A program made the translations under genes and the position numbers. Shown here in pieces: positions 45,704 through 57,706 of a stretch of 60,000 nucleotides of DNA. The DNA comes from Acanthaster planci (lineage: Eukaryota > Echinodermata > Asteroidea > Valvatida > Acanthasteridae): NCBI RefSeq assembly GCF_001949145.1, contig NW_019091573.1:183450-243449 (forward strand). The letters run 5' to 3'. The notes below the pieces were generated by a model. That model made no database searches. It was not told the DNA's origin and saw only the letters and a program-made list of their open reading frames with translations. Every line of letters begins with the position of its first letter. The first letter of the stretch is position 1.

Positions 45704-45927
45704 TGTAGCGGCGCAAGATGGGGAACTTCACCATGAATATGAGTAAAATGTTGTTATCGCATGGGCACCATTTGGGTTGGACTACACCTGCGCAAGGCAT
45801 GTTAATGCACAGTGCAGGCGCTGCGACAGGCCGGCACACACTCTGCCTGTGCCTGTGCATTCACACTCGAATGGCGCCCATGGTGATAACGCCTTTTTGG
45901 CCGAGTTATCCATCTTGCGCCGCTACA
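45704..45927. mobile_element. Foldback element with perfect 18-base termini (224 bases)
   Basis: The left end TGTAGCGGCGCAAGATGG (45704-45721) is an exact reverse complement of the right end (45910-45927). Inner arms are also related: GTTATCGCATGGGCACCATT on the left against GTTATCACCATGGGCGCC on the right strand. It is GC-richer than the flanks, with no obvious target duplication and no coding capacity. Confidence 0.78.
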
Positions 45928-46080
45928 TTGATGATGACCATAATAACTTCTGAGTCATTAAGATTTAGGAAGGGATGACTGTGTTCATACTGATAGCTAT
46001 GTATCTGAAGTGCAGTTAATGGGACAGTTACATGCAAAAAGGTGATGATTCGTTGAAAATGGAGGGAGTTGAATGGGAAC

Positions 46081-46399
46081 AGTCATCATGACCTATTTGA
46101 TGTCACAGCAAATCCAGATTTTTATTTCAACTGAACGCTGGAATCTGATGTCTTTGAAATGTGCATTTCAAGGTGGATATGAACAGTGACTGAAGAAAGG
46201 TACATGTGTGTAAAATGGACGGAAATGTCCCATCATATCCAAGATTTATTCCCACCGGAATCAGGGTTACCATTGTTGCAGGAAATGTGTACCAGTACTA
46301 AATCATGCAGCAGATTAAAATTAACAGAGTGAGAATTGGGGAAGAAAAGGTTGAAGTGGGACTTTCATCACGACCTATTCAATATCACAACAAATCCAG
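46081..46399. repeat. Divergent direct repeat pair
   Basis: 46081-46118 and 46362-46399 share TCATCATGACCTATT, ATCACA and CAAATCCAG in order. Only short blocks match, so this is an old duplication or two members of a dispersed family. Confidence 0.5.
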
Positions 46400-47741
46400 T
46401 AGTCTTTGAAAATGTTCATGGATGACTATCATACAGCACACACAGGATGACGTCTTTCATGTATTGATATGAAATGATAATGGAAAAATTTCTTACACAT
46501 GTACCTTTGCTATTTTAAGAATGTATTTGTAAAGTGATTTGTACAATTCAGAAATAGTTAACAGTTCATGTAATGAAAGTGGATGGAATCTTCAGTGTAC
46601 ATATACTTGACGCAACAGATTTCTTGGTACACTTTGATGCTAATGAGATTTAGCAGACCACAAGAGGAGGAAATGTCACCAACCTATTTTGTGTTCATGC
46701 AATGCTTGTGCTGGCATCCCAACCTCAGTAAACCTCATAATTCCCCTTATGTAGGAATTGCCCCTAAAGGCAGAAAGCGTTATTTTTGTGTACTCTGTAT
46801 TATAGAGTCTTTTGTTTTGAAGTCCCTTGTGCACTTTGTAATGAAAAACAGCAGAATGCAGAAAGCCTCCTTTCCCTGTTCTGATTTGCAGGCCACATGT
46901 GGAACATTAGAGCTACCTGTTTGTTTAACAAAAGGTGTTGTCCACCTCACCCCCAGGGATGCACCGACAGGGAACCTGTGCATTGTTTTGCACAGATCAT
47001 GCCATTTGTTTCATTTCAGCTTCCTCAAGATAATGAAATGGGACCCAGCATTCCACTTGGCTCCCCCCCCCCGTTACGTGTGACTCAAACAGAGAATTCT
47101 TAAACAACATTGTGTGGGTTAATTGATTGATACGTGAAGTTGCACACCTTGCTGTCAATGATTTGGCAGATTTGTGTGTGTTTTGTAAAATTGTTGAAGT
47201 ATTCATTATAAAAATCTGCATTCATTCAGCCCTTCAAAATGCTTTTCAGGTCACTTTTAATGTATTGCTGTGTCTGTATTAACTGATTGCCACCAGGAGT
47301 AATGCAGGTGTCTGTGTTAAGAACTCCGTAGCTGCAGCCACTAGCTAGTGGATTCACATGTGTATGTTAGGCTGTATCTGAATGATATGTACTTACATGT
47401 AGCTGCGGGAAAAATGGTGCACACGTCTTTGGTTGTGGCAATTCCGATAGAGTAGTGTATAAATAAAAATATAATTCCAAGCCATACATGTAGATAAGTG
47501 ATTGGGATCCATCCTTAGCCTCAGCCACTGCCAAAACATTCAAGTGCAGTCTTGGCTCCTTTGAGACTGTAGTGCTCTCAACAATTCTTGCACGGACCAG
47601 ATTTGTGTCTGTAAGCTTTCATCCACTTTACATGTACGTTACATCACTTCTGTTACGGAAATCCTGGTTCACAGATTCTTTCAGTAAGGGTAGATGATCA
47701 GTAAACTAATAATTACATTTTATTTTTGTTTTTTCATGTAG

Positions 47742-47903
47742 CCATGGACTGGTTCTTTACAGAGAGTCCGTCCAATGTAGAGGTAGTGGAAGACTCTGCC
47801 GCAACGTTGATCTGCCGCCCTCCAGTCAGCAAGCCTCCTGCCAACATCACATGGTACAAAAACAATGTGCCGTTTGTACCGAGCCAGGGCGCTGCTGTGC
47901 TTG
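47742..47903 (+). CDS. Ig-superfamily receptor, Ig domain 4, N-terminal half
   Basis: This exon has an acceptor TTTTTTCATGTAG, a donor G|GTGAGT, and 162 bases in phase 1-1. It encodes residues 322-375 and covers strands A to C' of an Ig fold: C346 in LICRPP, and W359 in ANITWYKNN, with a possible N-glycosylation site at N356-I-T. The second cysteine is absent here and is supplied by the exon at 58517. The CRPP motif followed by a short loop, and the MDWF opening, resemble Ig2 of L1/neurofascin-type and sidekick-type proteins. That is recognition from memory, not an alignment. Confidence 0.9.
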
Positions 47904-48442
47904 GTGAGTTTGTATCTGAGAAGAGCCTAAAATGTTCAGAATACTTGAGCTAGTGTTACAAGTTAAAATCAGCTGAAGCTTTCTGCTAGGGTTATTAAAT
48001 TTTTTTACGAGACAGATATCAGCATTCAGTAGGGTTGCAGTGAACAAAACCAAGGTTTTGTAAAACTTAAGTCTGGTCACGTATTTGGTGCTGCTTTAAA
48101 TTCCAAACTTGATAATTGGTAAGACATGGTACATGTACATCGCCAACCCTATCACTTAGTCTCAATGTCCAGTTCTGAAGGTAATGGCACATGTAATAAG
48201 ACTGTTCAGTATTCTAATATGGCAGAGTCAATTGGGATAAAAACATTCCGATGCCAGCTTGATAATGTTCAGTGCTTGTGAGTTGGTGTACAGGAATATG
48301 CTGATGGATCTGATCCCATGAGCTCAAAATGATCTGGTCTGATCTCAAAATGACATGTAGCGCACTTCATTTTGTGTGTGTGCTGCTGGAGCTCCACAAT
48401 GGCACATTGTACGAGCATGAAGCATTTAAATGTGCTCAGATA

Positions 48443-48466
48443 GTATCTAAATCATGATTTAGATAC
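48443..48466. repeat. Perfect 24-base palindrome
   Basis: GTATCTAAATCA is followed directly by its exact reverse complement with no spacer. This may be chance, a remnant of a foldback element, or a dimeric protein-binding site. Confidence 0.9.
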
Positions 48467-49036
48467 GTAAGTATAACTTAATTTCCAGATCAAATTGTGC
48501 TTGAAAGATAGTCGGCAAGAAAACCAAACTGGAATCTATACATGCTGGTAATCTTTCTTTGTTTTGAGTGATCATTCAGTCAAAAATGTATCAGTTGTTT
48601 GTATCCTAGTCACAAGCTCATGTTTGTTCATGCTTGGCATGAAAGCAAACACAAATGCAAAATTTTGATGTTAGATCAAATATTCATACTGCATATTTGC
48701 AAAAGTTGAACCCATTCCAACTTAGTAAAAATTTGTCTGCAAATCTTTGGTGACGTCGAGCTGGCTTTGCTGTCACATACGCCTGTATTATGAACTGGCC
48801 TTTAAACAATTAATACATTGTGTTAAAGTACATGTAATTCATGCCAAACCTGGATAGCGGAAAAATCATGTGGCTTGGCTGTGAAAGCACATGAGGTGAT
48901 GTAATGTGCACAGGTGCAACTTCCATGTCTCATGTTTGGTCGGAAGAGGGTGTGCTTTTGTTCACAACATGGTCTGGCTTCCTGATTATCTTTGCAAATG
49001 AGCTCCATCCTAGCAATATATCCATTACAAAGCAGT

Positions 49037-49054
49037 AAAAAAAAAAAAAAAAAA
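49037..49054. repeat. Poly-A tract
   Basis: A run of 18 A, followed by T and more A. It could be the tail of a retroposed sequence, but the nearby SINE on the minus strand is not positioned to own it. Confidence 0.9.
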
Positions 49055-49231
49055 TAAAAAATAGACAAAAAGTCAAAGGGTATGAGCTACCTGGTGCCCT
49101 CTGTGGTTTTGAATCAAAAGTTACAAAGTGGTATTGGAACCTCCGATTCCTTAAGGCACCCCTCAGGCTCATTAAAGCCTGAAGAAACCTGTAGAGAGCA
49201 GACAATGAGAAGCAGATAACTCCAGTAGAAT

Positions 49232-49360
49232 ATTTGGGGGAAAACTCAAGGAACTCAGGTACGGACTGAAAACCTAATCCAGTTCAGGACCAAGCTGGGA
49301 ATCAAACTGGGGTTGCAGAGGCGAATGGTGAGGAAAGAACCCCAGACCCTGACTTCCCTT
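49232..49360 (-). mobile_element. tRNA-derived SINE, minus-strand copy in intron 5
   Basis: On the minus strand, GGTTCTTTCCTCACCATTCG is followed by a B-box-like GTTTGATTCCCAGCTTGG, then GGTTTTCAGTCCGTAC. This matches the order and words of 45320-45475 (AGTTCTTTTCTTGC, ACGAGTCCTGGCTTGG, GGTTTCCAGTCCATAC). Confidence 0.68.
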
Positions 49361-51704
49361 CAAAGTGTACACAAGAAAAAAAACAAAAATGACCATTTAC
49401 AGCGATGTGATATTCCATGGACTCTTTTTACGTTCTCTGTGCAGTTTTTTAGCAGCCTAGACAAATGGTGAACAGGAGGTTGAAAAACCACAATGCCGAT
49501 GGCATAAAACACAAAGCCTTGTTTGTTTCCAGCAGCAAGCCACTGAGAAGGGCCCAATTTCTGATGGGGGAGGGGGTTGGAACCCCGACAGCCTTCTGTA
49601 GTTTACCTCGGCACATTTCCAACAACATTCTCTTGAAATGTCACAGGCGGCATCTCATCAATCATTGCCAAATTACCCCAGGAATCTACCCGGAAGAATT
49701 TCTCTTTTCCACCCCCTCAAGCCAAACCTGTGTAAGATGAAAAGCTAAGGTGCTGTGTTGAGTGATAAAATACATGGTATTTTGGGCTTTTAGATGTAAA
49801 TTTTCCACCTTTGGGGGTAAATGAGGTAACTTTTTGTGGCTGTTGCCAAAGTGAGGGCTGCGATCAATGTATTAACCTTTGTGAAGTTCAAAAGACTATC
49901 AAGGCTAAGGGCAACTTCTAAGTTACCGGTTGGCAAGGCCTAATTGTTCGGTAGGTTTGGTATGCACTTGGCTTATGGCCTGTGAAAAATTTTGGATCCT
50001 ACAGAAAGTTTTAGGGCTTCCAAAAAAACTGTTGAAAAAACACCAACATTTATTCACATGTCAGAAAAGAATCTGGGTCTCTCCCACAGAGATTTTGACA
50101 TCGGGAAAGCTTTATACTACATGCACATGTAAGTACAGTTCATAGCTTACTCAAGCTTTATATCAATACAAAAACAAGGCTCTAGTGCTAACTAGTACTT
50201 TGAATTGGTGCTTCTATTGAGGGAGGGATGTAGCCTACAAAACACTGATACCTTGGGCCTAAGGAGCTCTTTTGTCTAGGACCTACAGGGACTTAACACT
50301 TCATTCAGCCTAGTGGGGTGGTCTTTGTTTGATAATAAAAAGGAGAGGACTTTCCTGAGTTAATGCTTGATGGAAGCTTTTCCAGCTACTGTACTTAAAC
50401 ACAGCAGATTTTTTTCATGTCTTTGCATTGTACCATTCTCTGTAACCCACAATATGTGGAGAGCTCCTACCAAATGTAGGTCAAATTTGCCAGTGTAGAT
50501 TAGTTTTACAGTTGATGCGATGACCCACTTGCTGCTATGCTCGCAATATTTTTGTTCGCAATATAATTCAGACTCAAATTGTGTAATTACAGTTGCTCAT
50601 GGACTGTTTTCCAGGCCCCACTTACCCCCCCCCCAAAGTGGGTGTAGTAAAGGGAGCTGTGTTTTGTTTAAAACCGTGGGCAAATCTATTGAGTACTCCA
50701 ATCCATAAAGTAGCCTACGTCCATTTCCTAGGTGCAAAATTGATGCTAGCTTACACAAAACATGTCACATTTGCCACCTCTTTGAAATACAGGTGTATTT
50801 TAACCCAAAAAGAGCCAGGTTATTTTGGCCCATCTCACAGCGGTGGGGGGGCAAGAACTTGGCTGTGCCATGCCTGATTTTTTTGAACGTGGCTTGCATA
50901 TATACAGACACTCCATCTCATTATAAACATGAAGTTTGAACTCAATCCAATGGATGGTTTTGTTATGGTCATTTGAAGTTATGGCTACATGCGTGTCAGT
51001 ATGGGTGCATTGAGCACTGCAGTGGAAGTATACATTTTGGGCAGATCCATCTCTGGAAAATGTATGCTGCATGAGAAAAGTATGTTGGATTTTTGTAAAA
51101 AACGGTGTCAAAATGACTGCAAAGAGTTACTTTTAAAACTGTGGAGATATCAGAAAAAATGTCAAAGGGAGGGGCAGATTCCTCTCCCCTGGCTCACTAT
51201 TTAGGGTTAATATGTGCACAACAAGGTTTTTACTTTATGAAAAACAACTCTACACTGAGTTGCTCATTTGAGCTTCAGTCAGTTTTTTTCATGGATTCAA
51301 CATGCAAACATCTTTAATTTGGGGGGAAATCAATTCAGTCTAACTCCATTTCTTCCATACTATTTTCCATCTTCATTTTCTATTATTTCCTCCAATATAA
51401 CAATTTTCTATCATTTTCCAACCCTGAAATAAGTGGTGACAATTTATTCTGGGATCACTTCGACTTATTGGTGGTCTGGACATTTTTAACAGAACCCTGG
51501 GACTGAGCTGATCATTTTACATTACTCACCTTAGTCAAAGAGGACACTACAGTATTTGCTGTCCTGGATGATGAAGCACAGAAAGGCTAAACAGGACGTG
51601 TTATTTTAATTATTACAAGGAGAAGATCGGTGTTAGGCCAGGTTGGAAGGAATTGGCCAATTACCTACACATGTAGTGGTCTTCATTAACACACACTCTT
51701 TTAA

Positions 51705-51965
51705 GTTTTGCCAAATGTGATGTACCATCCCCAAACCAGGCTGAAGTAGGTAATTTCATAACCCAAAATATTGGAACTTCCACTCTTCAGATTTTCATGG
51801 AAGCTTTACAACTATCACTACCCGTGAGAAGCTTACTGCATACAGAATTTTGATTTATTATGGATCACTTTAAAGTGTAAAAAAAAGCTGAAGGAGAGGA
51901 ATTGTCCAACATCACAAATACCGACTTCAGCCTGGTTTGGGGATGATAGCTCACAAATGTCTAAA
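51705..51965. mobile_element. Foldback element in intron 5 (about 260 bases)
   Basis: CCCCAAACCAGGCTGAAGT occurs at 51729-51747 and as its exact reverse complement near 51924-51942. Weaker pairing extends outward (AAATGTGATGTACCATCC against ATTTGTGAGCTATCATCC) and inward. No coding capacity. Confidence 0.7.
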
Positions 51966-52525
51966 TTAAAAATGAACTCTGGAAATTTCAAGCTATTGAT
52001 GGTACATGTATCAGACACATGTATCCTGTTTGCTTAATTTTTGTCAACTAAATCTAGCTCTTACATGTACCTTAATACCAGTAGAATGAAAGCGGTATAG
52101 ATAAATTATTACATGAGCTGTTTCCGTTGCAAGACTTGTTTGACCTCCATTGATTGTTCTTGATTTCAAAATTCCATTTCTGGATTCTTTCAAGCTATGA
52201 TTGGTAATTCATAAATACTCCAGACAGTGTTTCCTTATTCAAGAATGTGCAACTTTACCATGTGTTAACATTTAATAATGCCTACTGAGAAGTGATACTG
52301 CCTGCTGCGTGAATCACGTGCCGGCACCTGGATACAAGACAGTTTAATCGATTTTGATTGGTCAAGAGTCTGTGTGCACAAGGGATATTCCATAAAATAG
52401 ACGAGGGTGTTCTGGAAACTGAAAGCAAAATTCTAGAACAAAATTGCTGGAAATCCATCATATATTGACTTCTGTTGACTCTCTGACTAAAAAGATATAT
52501 ATGAATTGGAATAAGTATGTGCTTG

Positions 52526-52664
52526 GCTGATCTTAAACTAACGTTTAAGACTGGCTCAGGAGACTGAACATTGATAATGCCTGAGCTGCAGTCTCAGGCA
52601 TTAGTCATGCCCATTCTCCTGAGCCTGGCTTAAACATATTTATTCACTTATTTAAAGATCAGTG
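52526..52664. mobile_element. Foldback element with nested palindrome (139 bases)
   Basis: The outer arms GCTGATCTTAAAC and GTTTAAGACTGGCTCAGGAG pair with TCTCCTGAGCCTGGCTTAAAC-type and TTTAAAGATCAG sequences on the right. Inside lies a second palindrome, TGCCTGAG..CTCAGGCA (52578-52600). Confidence 0.65.
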
Positions 52665-52790
52665 TATACGTAGCTTTTTGTCTGAAATCATCACTCAGCA
52701 TTCTTTCTCACAACAAACTCGTGAAGGGATGTGGAACCGGCAAAACGATAATTAAAAATGTTTCACAGTACACTGTGTTACTCTGCTTCT

Positions 52791-52849
52791 TTAACCCTAA
52801 CAGTCCTCAGTCCTCCAACAGGTGCAGGATTGAGGAGTGTTAGGGTTAA
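52791..52849. mobile_element. Miniature TTAA-bounded inverted-repeat element (59 bases)
   Basis: TTAACCCTAACAGTCCTCA at the left pairs with TGAGGAGTGTTAGGGTTAA at the right with one mismatch. It shares ends and part of the body with 24780-24849. Confidence 0.6.
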
Positions 52850-53788
52850 TGACAAATTAAGTGAACTTTATATGCATTGCCATTAAGTTGTCACAGTTTA
52901 ATGCCAAGGTGACTTACTGACGGGTAATGATGTATTTCCTCATGTCTTCTTAATTATGTTAATTAACAATAACATTGTTAACCTCTTGCTTCCAGCTGAC
53001 AAACTTGGCTAATGTTGTTTCTAATTACCTGAAATCAAACACCTGGCTTTGAATCCCAGTTGACACTTTTGATATGAAACAAACCTGTCTTTTTCTGGCA
53101 GCTCTTAATTTTGGCAAAGACCACATTTTGTGGTTCACAGAACAAACTGGGAGTCCTGGACACTTCATGTATGTATGTGAGAAATTGTCAAGTACATGGA
53201 AGATTTAAATCTCTCTGGCATGTTAGTGCCCTATTTCACGAAGCTGCTTAACAGCTAGCAGAAAAGTTGTGCTTACTATCCTAGAAAATTTTGCTGACAC
53301 TATTTCATAGCATTACTTGGTGTGGTTATGCTCATGCATGGGTGCACAAGGGATTCCCTTAGTTACATTGGCAAGTTAAGCACGTTTTGCTTCCAGAGTA
53401 AGCATGCCTCTGGCGGTGGTTTCTGTTTATGATCTTCATTAAGCACACATAGCCTCTTTTAATAGTGAAAATCGTGTTCTTAGCAGTGCCATGAAATTAG
53501 GCCCTGCATTATCCCTCATGCCAGGATTTACAGTGCGTGAGCGTTTAATTACTGGATGTACTTGTGGAAAAGCATCTCTAAAGACAAGTTTTCTCAGATT
53601 TTAACTGTTCAAATAAATATGGACTCATTCAAATCGAAAACAATGTCATTTGTCTTCAGCACTCAACTATTACAAGCTAAAAAGGACTTTTTGGTTCATG
53701 CCAAGATGCCAGCGGTAATTCTTATTGTAGATTGCGTCATTCGGAGAAAACAGAGAAAACGGGGGAACTCTTACTCTGTATTCATAGT

Positions 53789-53865
53789 GGATAAACCCTT
53801 GTGCATGCTAAACTGGCTACAGACAATGGCTACAGGCATTGTTTGGCATGCACAAGGGTTTATCC
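53789..53865. repeat. Hairpin with perfect 20-base arms
   Basis: GGATAAACCCTTGTGCATGC (53789-53808) and its exact reverse complement (53846-53865) flank a 37-base loop whose edges pair partly (TAAAC with GTTTG). The lack of mutations suggests a recent origin or selection. Confidence 0.88.
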
Positions 53866-56800
53866 GAAGACAAATGACACAGTTTTCCCTAGAGGTGCTC
53901 TGAGGAATGCTTAGTGGATTGTACTCAAACACGTCAAATGTGTCAAACGGTACATGTACTTGTACTTCGAATTTCACATGTGGTTAGGCCCTCACTGTAT
54001 TAAGGGGACAGTTTCTTTGGTTAGGAGAGTTGGTCCCACAGTACATGTACACTGTCCATGTACATAAGAGTGAACTTGCATATGTACTGCACAGTGGTGT
54101 AGTCGAGACTATCACAAGACCGGAAACAAGACCAGATTCAACAGGAGATACAAGACTAGACATGCCACATACTGTAAAGCTTCTTACTCTTATTCAGACT
54201 GGAGGTCTTATGTTGGTCCTGTGGGGTCTTGTCTTTGAAGAGGTCTTTACTGCAATACTGGCTCTGTTTGTTTATCGTGAGATGATAGGCAAGATCATTT
54301 TTCATCTTTGGGGGGTTGTGTTTCCTCTTCTAGGGGGTCAGTTACCGATCAAATATTAATCGAGACATCTGAGAAAGAGGAGAAAGTATACAGTTCGTGA
54401 AACCACAGAGCAGAATGTTATTGATCAAGGTAGCCTGCACCTTATGTCTGTCAACCTTTTCCTTCATGATTAAAATGTGTCACTGGGTGGTGTGGCAGAG
54501 ATGACGTTCCTCAGTTGCAAACTGCCCCGGTGGGTCTTGTTTAACGCACAAGAAATGAAACATATAAAACTTTCGTAGACAGGAATTGAAGAATTAGTCA
54601 GCCATCATCTGGACATACCGCCCCCCATGGATTCACTCCTTTTTGCCCCCTCTCCCCCAAAGACTTGCTTTTTCATGAAAGAATGATCATGACTCCAAGG
54701 CAGGAATCCGATATAACCGGCCGATGATTGAGGCTAATTTCATGTTCATTTTTCAGTTTTAAAGGTTGGATGTATGCACTTTTTTCTCAAAAACTGAAAC
54801 TGAAGATTTTGGTTCATAAACTTGATATTTCAGCCTAAAAGCCCCAAAAGTTTTTGAATTATTGAATTTTTGAAAATTATCAGAAACGGAATAATTTTGT
54901 AAGCATAAAAATGATTTTAATCCTTTTTGGAATTGGCAAGTTATACCTCTGTATTAAAAACGCCCGATAATTTTTTCCCAGTCATTTGATCATAAAGAAC
55001 AGTTTGACAAAATTTCAAAACAAAATGATGTTTACTTTACTATGAATTGTAAACAAACATTTTTACAAAAACTTTGGTTTCTGTGTTTCTTTGTTCATGA
55101 AGTGACAGTCACCCTGTTATCAGGTCAAAAGGGGGATCATTCGTTGTTCAGTCATTCTGGTTGAAAGGTAACATTAACATGATTAATGTAACAGTTTTCC
55201 ACAAAGTGACAAAAACTCTACAATGTAATAGGGAAAAAATAAAAGCCTCCACATTTCCTGTTTGCACAAATTAAAAAAGTGTTATTAATAAATTACCATT
55301 TAAATTTACAATTACTGCAACTAAGTGTGAATTAGCAATAAACAAAATTTCACGACCAGCAGTGTCCTAAATCCATGACATTAAACTGGTCGAAAATGTG
55401 TCGTGGAAAAGGGATGACATTTATTTTTAATTGCTGTAATGTTGGATGTCTGTATTGCAGGAAATGGAAGGTTTTGTCTCGGTGGAAACACCTTGGAATT
55501 GCTCATGTGATGTGTAAATGAAAGTTTATAGCATAAATGCAATCTGCTCATACCATTGAGCTGACTTCTTGGCATCTTTAATAACTCTCAGAAAAAATTG
55601 TTGACAGTCATCCCTTGGTACCTGGTCACCTGTTGCAGATATGTTTTGTATATGGCAACTTTGTCTGTCAAGTTATGGCCGTCTCAGTGGAATGGTATCA
55701 TCACTCATCTGGTTGGTCGACCTGATTTTGCAACTGCTAGGCTACCTAATTCATTTGAAGCACTGCAAAAAGCAGTGCTGTTTTAAGTATAAAATGTGGT
55801 CTTTCAGGTTTCATCTTAATTTATTTGTGAATGAGCAAATAACTGTCATTTTTAACTGAAAGTTCATGGATAACCCACCCATTTGAGTTTGTTTCCTGTA
55901 AAAGATTCCAGAGTCTGGCATTGCTGGAAAAGAAGTGGTACTTGCTTAATAACTATGATATTAGTTATTGAGCTTTATGTGCTTTTCTGAAATAAAGGAT
56001 TACATTTCATGTATTTTACTGACCTCAGCATTAACCTTTTGGAAGCTGGAAGTCTAATTAAGCCTTCATTTATGGTAAGGAACATTGGTAAAAGAAAAAG
56101 GAATTTGAGGGAAAAGGGTTTGACCCGTTTTGGTACAAACAGAGGAACTGGCCGGTAATCTGCAGGTACAGGGCACCAGTCTTTATCATCGGCCTTCCCG
56201 TTGCTGACAGAGACCCCAATGAAGCAAGCAATGATGTTGTGTTCATTAACGCTTTGTCATCGGATTGATGCGAAACTCGGGGCAAATTTAAGCCCGCCTG
56301 ATTGACAGGTTAACTGATATTGCTAGGTCAGCACATCCTTGTCTTATTATGTTCTGCGTGCGGTTTCACCTCTGGGATTTTGTTTTGGGGAAAAAAGAGA
56401 CTAACTAGACTGAGCAATTGTTGCACTTGTAAAGGTTTCAAGGGACATTTAAATTTTTTCCATCAATTCTTGGCACAAAATCCTAAGCAAAAGTTTGCAG
56501 GTAGTTCTAATGAAAACCTGCCCTCTCATAAGCATGGGCAAACACGCTCTCATGGAGTCACCTCCTTGCTTATGTGCTTGACATTAAGAACACCACTCAG
56601 GCCAAAATTAGCATTTTCTGACATCTGTATCTGATTCACGGTGACAAGCTTGTTCTGGAGTAATTACTGTAAGGAATGTGTCACTCTCTTTTGCTGGAGA
56701 TAAGCTGCTATAGAAGCTGGTTTGTCTCTGTGAATGTTGGACATGTACATGTTCCCACTATTCACTGGAATTCCGTCAGCTGACCCCTAGCAGGCTTGAT

Positions 56801-57692
56801 TGTCAAAAAGTAGTTGATGAGTCTGCACTTCCAAATTGGAGGTTGCTGTTTTGAGTCCTACCCAATTCAGTTTGTGAAAACTTTTCCCTTCTGCTATCAG
56901 AAGCCACCGAACCAATAGCATGTCTTATACAATGTTGAAAGCCTTGATTGGAAAAGCAGTCCCACCTAGTAAAAAGGGAATTTTTTACAGGGATGTTAAA
57001 ATTTTTGGATTTATTTTTCAAGGAGGGTGGGACCGCAGTCAAGTTAAATTTCCTGCTTGAAAATTAATATTAATCTGTTATTTTCCAAGCCTCGATATGG
57101 CTACTCATTAGAGCATTTTGTTCTCCAGCCTGAGTTTCCCCCTCACTGGTGTACGAATCTATTATCAAATTCTTTCATCGCCATGACGATAGGCCACATG
57201 GCTAGCCTTGGCTTGAATTTCCTGTGTAGCATGCACAACAGATCCATCACTGCCCCTCTGGCCATAATGTTTTGTGAACTCTCTGCTTCAGACTTTATAA
57301 TTGACACGCATGTTAACCTTTTGAAGGGCTAATTTATTTAGACATGATGGAACATTAAGCAGGCCCCTGCGAAATTGTTGGAGTCAGGTTTCATTACACA
57401 AGAGTGGCAAATCACTTGAATTTTCTGGGGTAACAGGGCAAGAAGCCAGCTTATTTTTCAACTTTGTGCATATCCATTCAGACAATATAATTTTCCATTT
57501 TCACCCTCTGTGATTTTGCACGGACACAATAAATTGTGGAGAGAAAAATTAAAGGAACCAGGAAATAATTTTTTTTTTATAAAGTTTACTAAAAACCCTT
57601 GAAACTGCATCTTTGGGTGTCAATTAACCTTATTTTAAATTTTTGTTTTGCAATTTTAACCCACATTTTCATGCTTTTTTGGTTTTATGCTA

Positions 57693-57706
57693 ATGCAAAT
57701 TTGCAT
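57693..57706. promoter_or_regulatory. Palindromic double octamer (POU-type) motif
   Basis: ATGCAAATTTGCAT is two overlapping inverted octamers (ATGCAAAT). POU-domain factors bind such palindromes in animals. It lies 0.8 kb before the second half of Ig4, so an intronic enhancer is possible but unproven. Confidence 0.3.

Larger units (their letters stand above)
43290..47741 (+). other. Intron 4 of the Ig-superfamily gene (4.5 kb)
   Basis: Bounded by GTAAGT and CATGTAG. It contains a plus-strand SINE (45320-45475), a foldback element with 18-base termini (45704-45927) and a divergent direct repeat (46081-46118 and 46362-46399). A 166-codon open frame at 46583-47083 has no recognisable domain and is treated as chance. 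Confidence 0.78.

Noticed and set aside
46583-47083. Longest open frame in the window (166 codons, plus strand)
   Set aside because: It lies inside an intron of the Ig gene on the same strand, has no domain, signal or conserved motif, and starts and ends in low-complexity-looking sequence. Length alone is not enough in 60 kb of eukaryotic DNA.
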